Positions 13,157 through 14,346 of a DNA stretch of 14,346 bases are shown one piece after another. The position numbers were made by a program, and so were the translations under genes. Every line of letters begins with the position of its first letter. Within the stretch, counting starts at the first letter, position 1. Origin of the DNA: an uncultured Selenomonadales bacterium (lineage in GTDB: Bacteria > Bacillota > Negativicutes > Selenomonadales > Selenomonadaceae); NCBI GenBank assembly GCA_946543495.1, contig CAMNLS010000016.1, positions 1 to 14,346 of the forward strand. Direction: 5' to 3'. The notes beneath the pieces were generated by a model that was given only the letters and a program-made list of their open reading frames with translations, did not search any database and was not told where the DNA came from.

Positions 13157-13878
13157 GGAAGATTTTTTCTACGCTGATGATTCTAGTCGTTGCGTTGTGT
13201 GCGGGTTGTGGCGGTAGCGGCGGAACTTACAAACACTTGACGCACGAAGAAGCTCAAAAGTTGATTGACTCAACCCCCGACGTGATTATCCTCGACGTTC
13301 GGACGCAAGAAGAGTTCGACAAGAAACATATTCCAAACGCCTTGCTTGTTCCGATTGAAGACTTAAAAGCGGGCGACTTCTCTAAGCTCCCTGATAAGAA
13401 CGCGACGATTTTAATCTACTGTTGGACGGGACGGCGTGCAGAGGATTCAGCGACTATTCTCGGCGACAATGGCTATAAAAACGTTTACGAAATGGGCGGA
13501 ATAGTTGATTGGAAAGTTAAGCTTGAAGGAACGGAATTTGCGACTTATAAGACTATCAGTCAAGATGAGGCAATGAAGATTTTGACGGAAGACCCAAATT
13601 CAAAGCTCTTGGATTGCCGTTTCCCGAAAGATTATGAGATGAGGCACATTCCAAACGCCATTCATTATCCACTTGAAGCCGCGGTCGCTGATAACTTCGA
13701 GAAGATACCCGATAAAACTGCGCCGCTTATCACTTACTGCGGCGACGGTAATCGCGGGCGACTAACTGCAAAAGTTCTCGTTGAGAAAGGCTACACGAAC
13801 GTTTACACAATGGGCGGCATTATCGATTGGACAGGACCCGTTGAAGGTACAGCCGTAGAAAACGAAACGGCTCAGTAA
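13153..13878 (+). CDS. Tandem rhodanese-domain protein, probable lipoprotein
   Basis: Rhodanese domains transfer sulfane sulfur through an active-site cysteine persulfide. The 241-residue product has two such domains (~27-130 and ~134-235), each with DVR/DCR near its start and HIPNA before the catalytic loop. Both cysteines are present: Cys90 in YCWTGRRA and Cys196 in YCGDGNRG. Each domain ends with the matching phrase MGGIVDW or MGGIIDW, so the halves arose by duplication. Residues 1-19 form a signal peptide ending LCAGC, which fits a lipoprotein with Cys19 as lipid anchor, though Cys at -3 is unusual. The ATG has GGAGGT six bases upstream, inside the fossil described at 13103-13156. No terminator separates it from the permease-kinase gene, so co-transcription is likely. 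The sulfur donor and acceptor are unknown. Confidence 0.9.
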   Translation: MRKIFSTLMILVVALCAGCGGSGGTYKHLTHEEAQKLIDSTPDVIILDVRTQEEFDKKHIPNALLVPIEDLKAGDFSKLPDKNATILIYCWTGRRAEDSATILGDNGYKNVYEMGGIVDWKVKLEGTEFATYKTISQDEAMKILTEDPNSKLLDCRFPKDYEMRHIPNAIHYPLEAAVADNFEKIPDKTAPLITYCGDGNRGRLTAKVLVEKGYTNVYTMGGIIDWTGPVEGTAVENETAQ

Positions 13879-13923
13879 GAAATCAGGCGGCGAGGTAGTT
13901 TAAACTCTCGTGGCTTAAGACTG

Positions 13924-13951
13924 TAGACAAGAAGCACTTTCCAATTATAAT
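13924..13951 (+). promoter_or_regulatory. Promoter of argC
   Basis: TAGACA (13924-13929) and a perfect TATAAT (13946-13951) are 16 bases apart. The -10 box lies in the loop of the preceding terminator, so upstream transcripts stop here while new ones begin at about 13958. Confidence 0.6.
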
Positions 13952-13970
13952 GTAATCGGGAGGTGCTTTT
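13932..13970 (+). terminator. Terminator after the rhodanese gene, with the argC promoter in its loop
   Basis: AAGCACTTTCC (13932-13942) pairs with GGGAGGTGCTT (13958-13968), eleven pairs with two G-T pairs, followed by TTTTATATAT. The T-run is short, so strength is moderate. Confidence 0.6.
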
Positions 13971-13994
13971 ATATATCGAATCTGTAAGCATGTT

Positions 13995-14014
13995 CAATGA
14001 CAAATCATTCATTG
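13995..14014 (+). promoter_or_regulatory. Inverted repeat at the argC ribosome binding site
   Basis: CAATGA (13995-14000) and TCATTG (14009-14014) are exact complements 8 bases apart, and the right arm touches GGGAGG (14014-14019), the ribosome binding site. As DNA it could be an operator, for example for an arginine repressor; as RNA it could partly mask the site. The sequence does not clearly match the ARG-box consensus. Confidence 0.35.
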
Positions 14015-14029
14015 GGAGGCAAAAGCATT

Positions 14030-14201
14030 TTGGTAAAAGTAAGCGTAATAGGGGCGACGGGCTACGCGGGCGCGGAACTCTTGTCGATACTCAATCGGCA
14101 CCCGCAAGCACAGCTCGCGCACATAACATCCGAAAGTCACACGGGCAAAAAAATTTCGGAGCTGTATCCGCACTTGCGCGGCATTTGCGATTTGACGTTG
14201 G
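14030..14201 (+). CDS. argC: N-acetyl-gamma-glutamyl-phosphate reductase, first exon (interrupted by intron)
   Basis: ArgC reduces N-acetylglutamyl phosphate with NADPH, the third step of arginine synthesis. The first 57 codons are a clean ArgC N-terminus: VIGATGYAGAELLSILNRHP is the Rossmann nucleotide-binding start, and YPHLRGICDLTL is the next conserved stretch. The start is TTG at 14030, with GGGAGG ten bases upstream; an ATG at 13997 would lie in the inverted repeat and add residues not seen in the family. ArgC is normally about 345 residues. Here similarity ends abruptly at 14201, one base into codon 58, exactly where GTGCG begins; reading on gives a stop at 14237-14239. The rest of the gene should lie past the intron, beyond the window. 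Confidence 0.88.
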
Positions 14202-14346
14202 GTGCGACTTGTTCAATGTTGAAAAGACGTTGCGCTTGAGAAATCAAGCGAACTGATAATCCGAAGAGTGGAATGAGGGAGTAACGCCCCAAAACGCTCT
14301 CCTTGATACTCCGACTGGCGGAAGCGTCAGAAGCTCGGTGAAGTCG
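14202..14346 (+). mobile_element. 5' end of a group II intron inserted in argC (continues past the window)
   Basis: The sequence from 14202 begins GTGCGACTTG, matching the GUGYG that opens bacterial group II introns, exactly at the end of ArgC similarity. What follows is non-coding and rich in hairpins, as expected of domain I: CGCTTGA (14231-14237) and TCAAGCG (14242-14248) enclose a GAAA tetraloop, and CTGGCG pairs with CGTCAG near 14315-14330. The element has the same orientation as argC, so splicing could restore the message. The exon-binding sites, the reverse-transcriptase ORF and domains V-VI would lie beyond the window, so the subclass and completeness cannot be judged. Confidence 0.75.

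Noticed and set aside
13897..13906. Perfect palindrome AGTTTAAACT after the rhodanese gene
   Set aside because: Ten A/T-rich bases with short flanking pairs and no T-run are too little to call an operator or terminator.
13997..14239. ArgC as a complete 80-residue protein
   Set aside because: The last ~13 residues come from intron sequence, and the family domain is only partly present.

Overview
The window looks like a chromosomal segment of a diderm (outer-membrane) Firmicute, most likely a Negativicute such as a Selenomonadales member. Three things suggest this together: strong AGGAGG-type ribosome binding sites and a CtsR heat-shock repressor (Firmicute traits), two lipopolysaccharide genes (a PagL-like lipid A deacylase and the heptose phosphatase GmhB), and a flagellin. 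The taxonomic call is inferred from gene content, not from a search.

Layout. 1-95: paired hairpins that can fold into a three-way junction, next to a PagL-like outer-membrane protein gene (minus). 750-2683: surE with an adjoining gene for a single-pass membrane protein of unknown role, closed by a terminator. 2743-3219: a stand-alone ctsR (minus), divergent from a three-gene operon (3338-5525) of gmhB, a secreted CAP-domain protein and a short GltD-like flavoprotein. 5590-7530: an AT-rich, divergent flagellin (minus) behind a sigma-A-like promoter. 7708-8040: an unknown 110-residue protein. 8132-9340: rtcB (minus), complete in every catalytic motif but cut by one in-frame UGA. 9433-10014: a Uma2-family protein (minus). 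10145-13051: a 968-residue fusion of an APC-type amino-acid permease, a two-helix sensor-like segment, a histidine kinase and a receiver domain. 13153-13878: a tandem-rhodanese probable lipoprotein. 14030 to the end: argC, interrupted after 57 codons by what appears to be the 5' end of a group II intron that runs out of the window.

How the parts fit. Several genes concern the cell envelope (PagL-like protein, GmhB, CAP protein, flagellin, the permease-kinase, the rhodanese lipoprotein), but they are separate transcription units and not one pathway. The most unusual items are the permease-kinase-receiver fusion, a short coding fossil of a second receiver domain just downstream of it, the UGA inside rtcB, and the intron in argC. 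No CRISPR array, tRNA, rRNA or insertion-sequence transposase is visible. No stretch longer than 300 bases lacks a gene.
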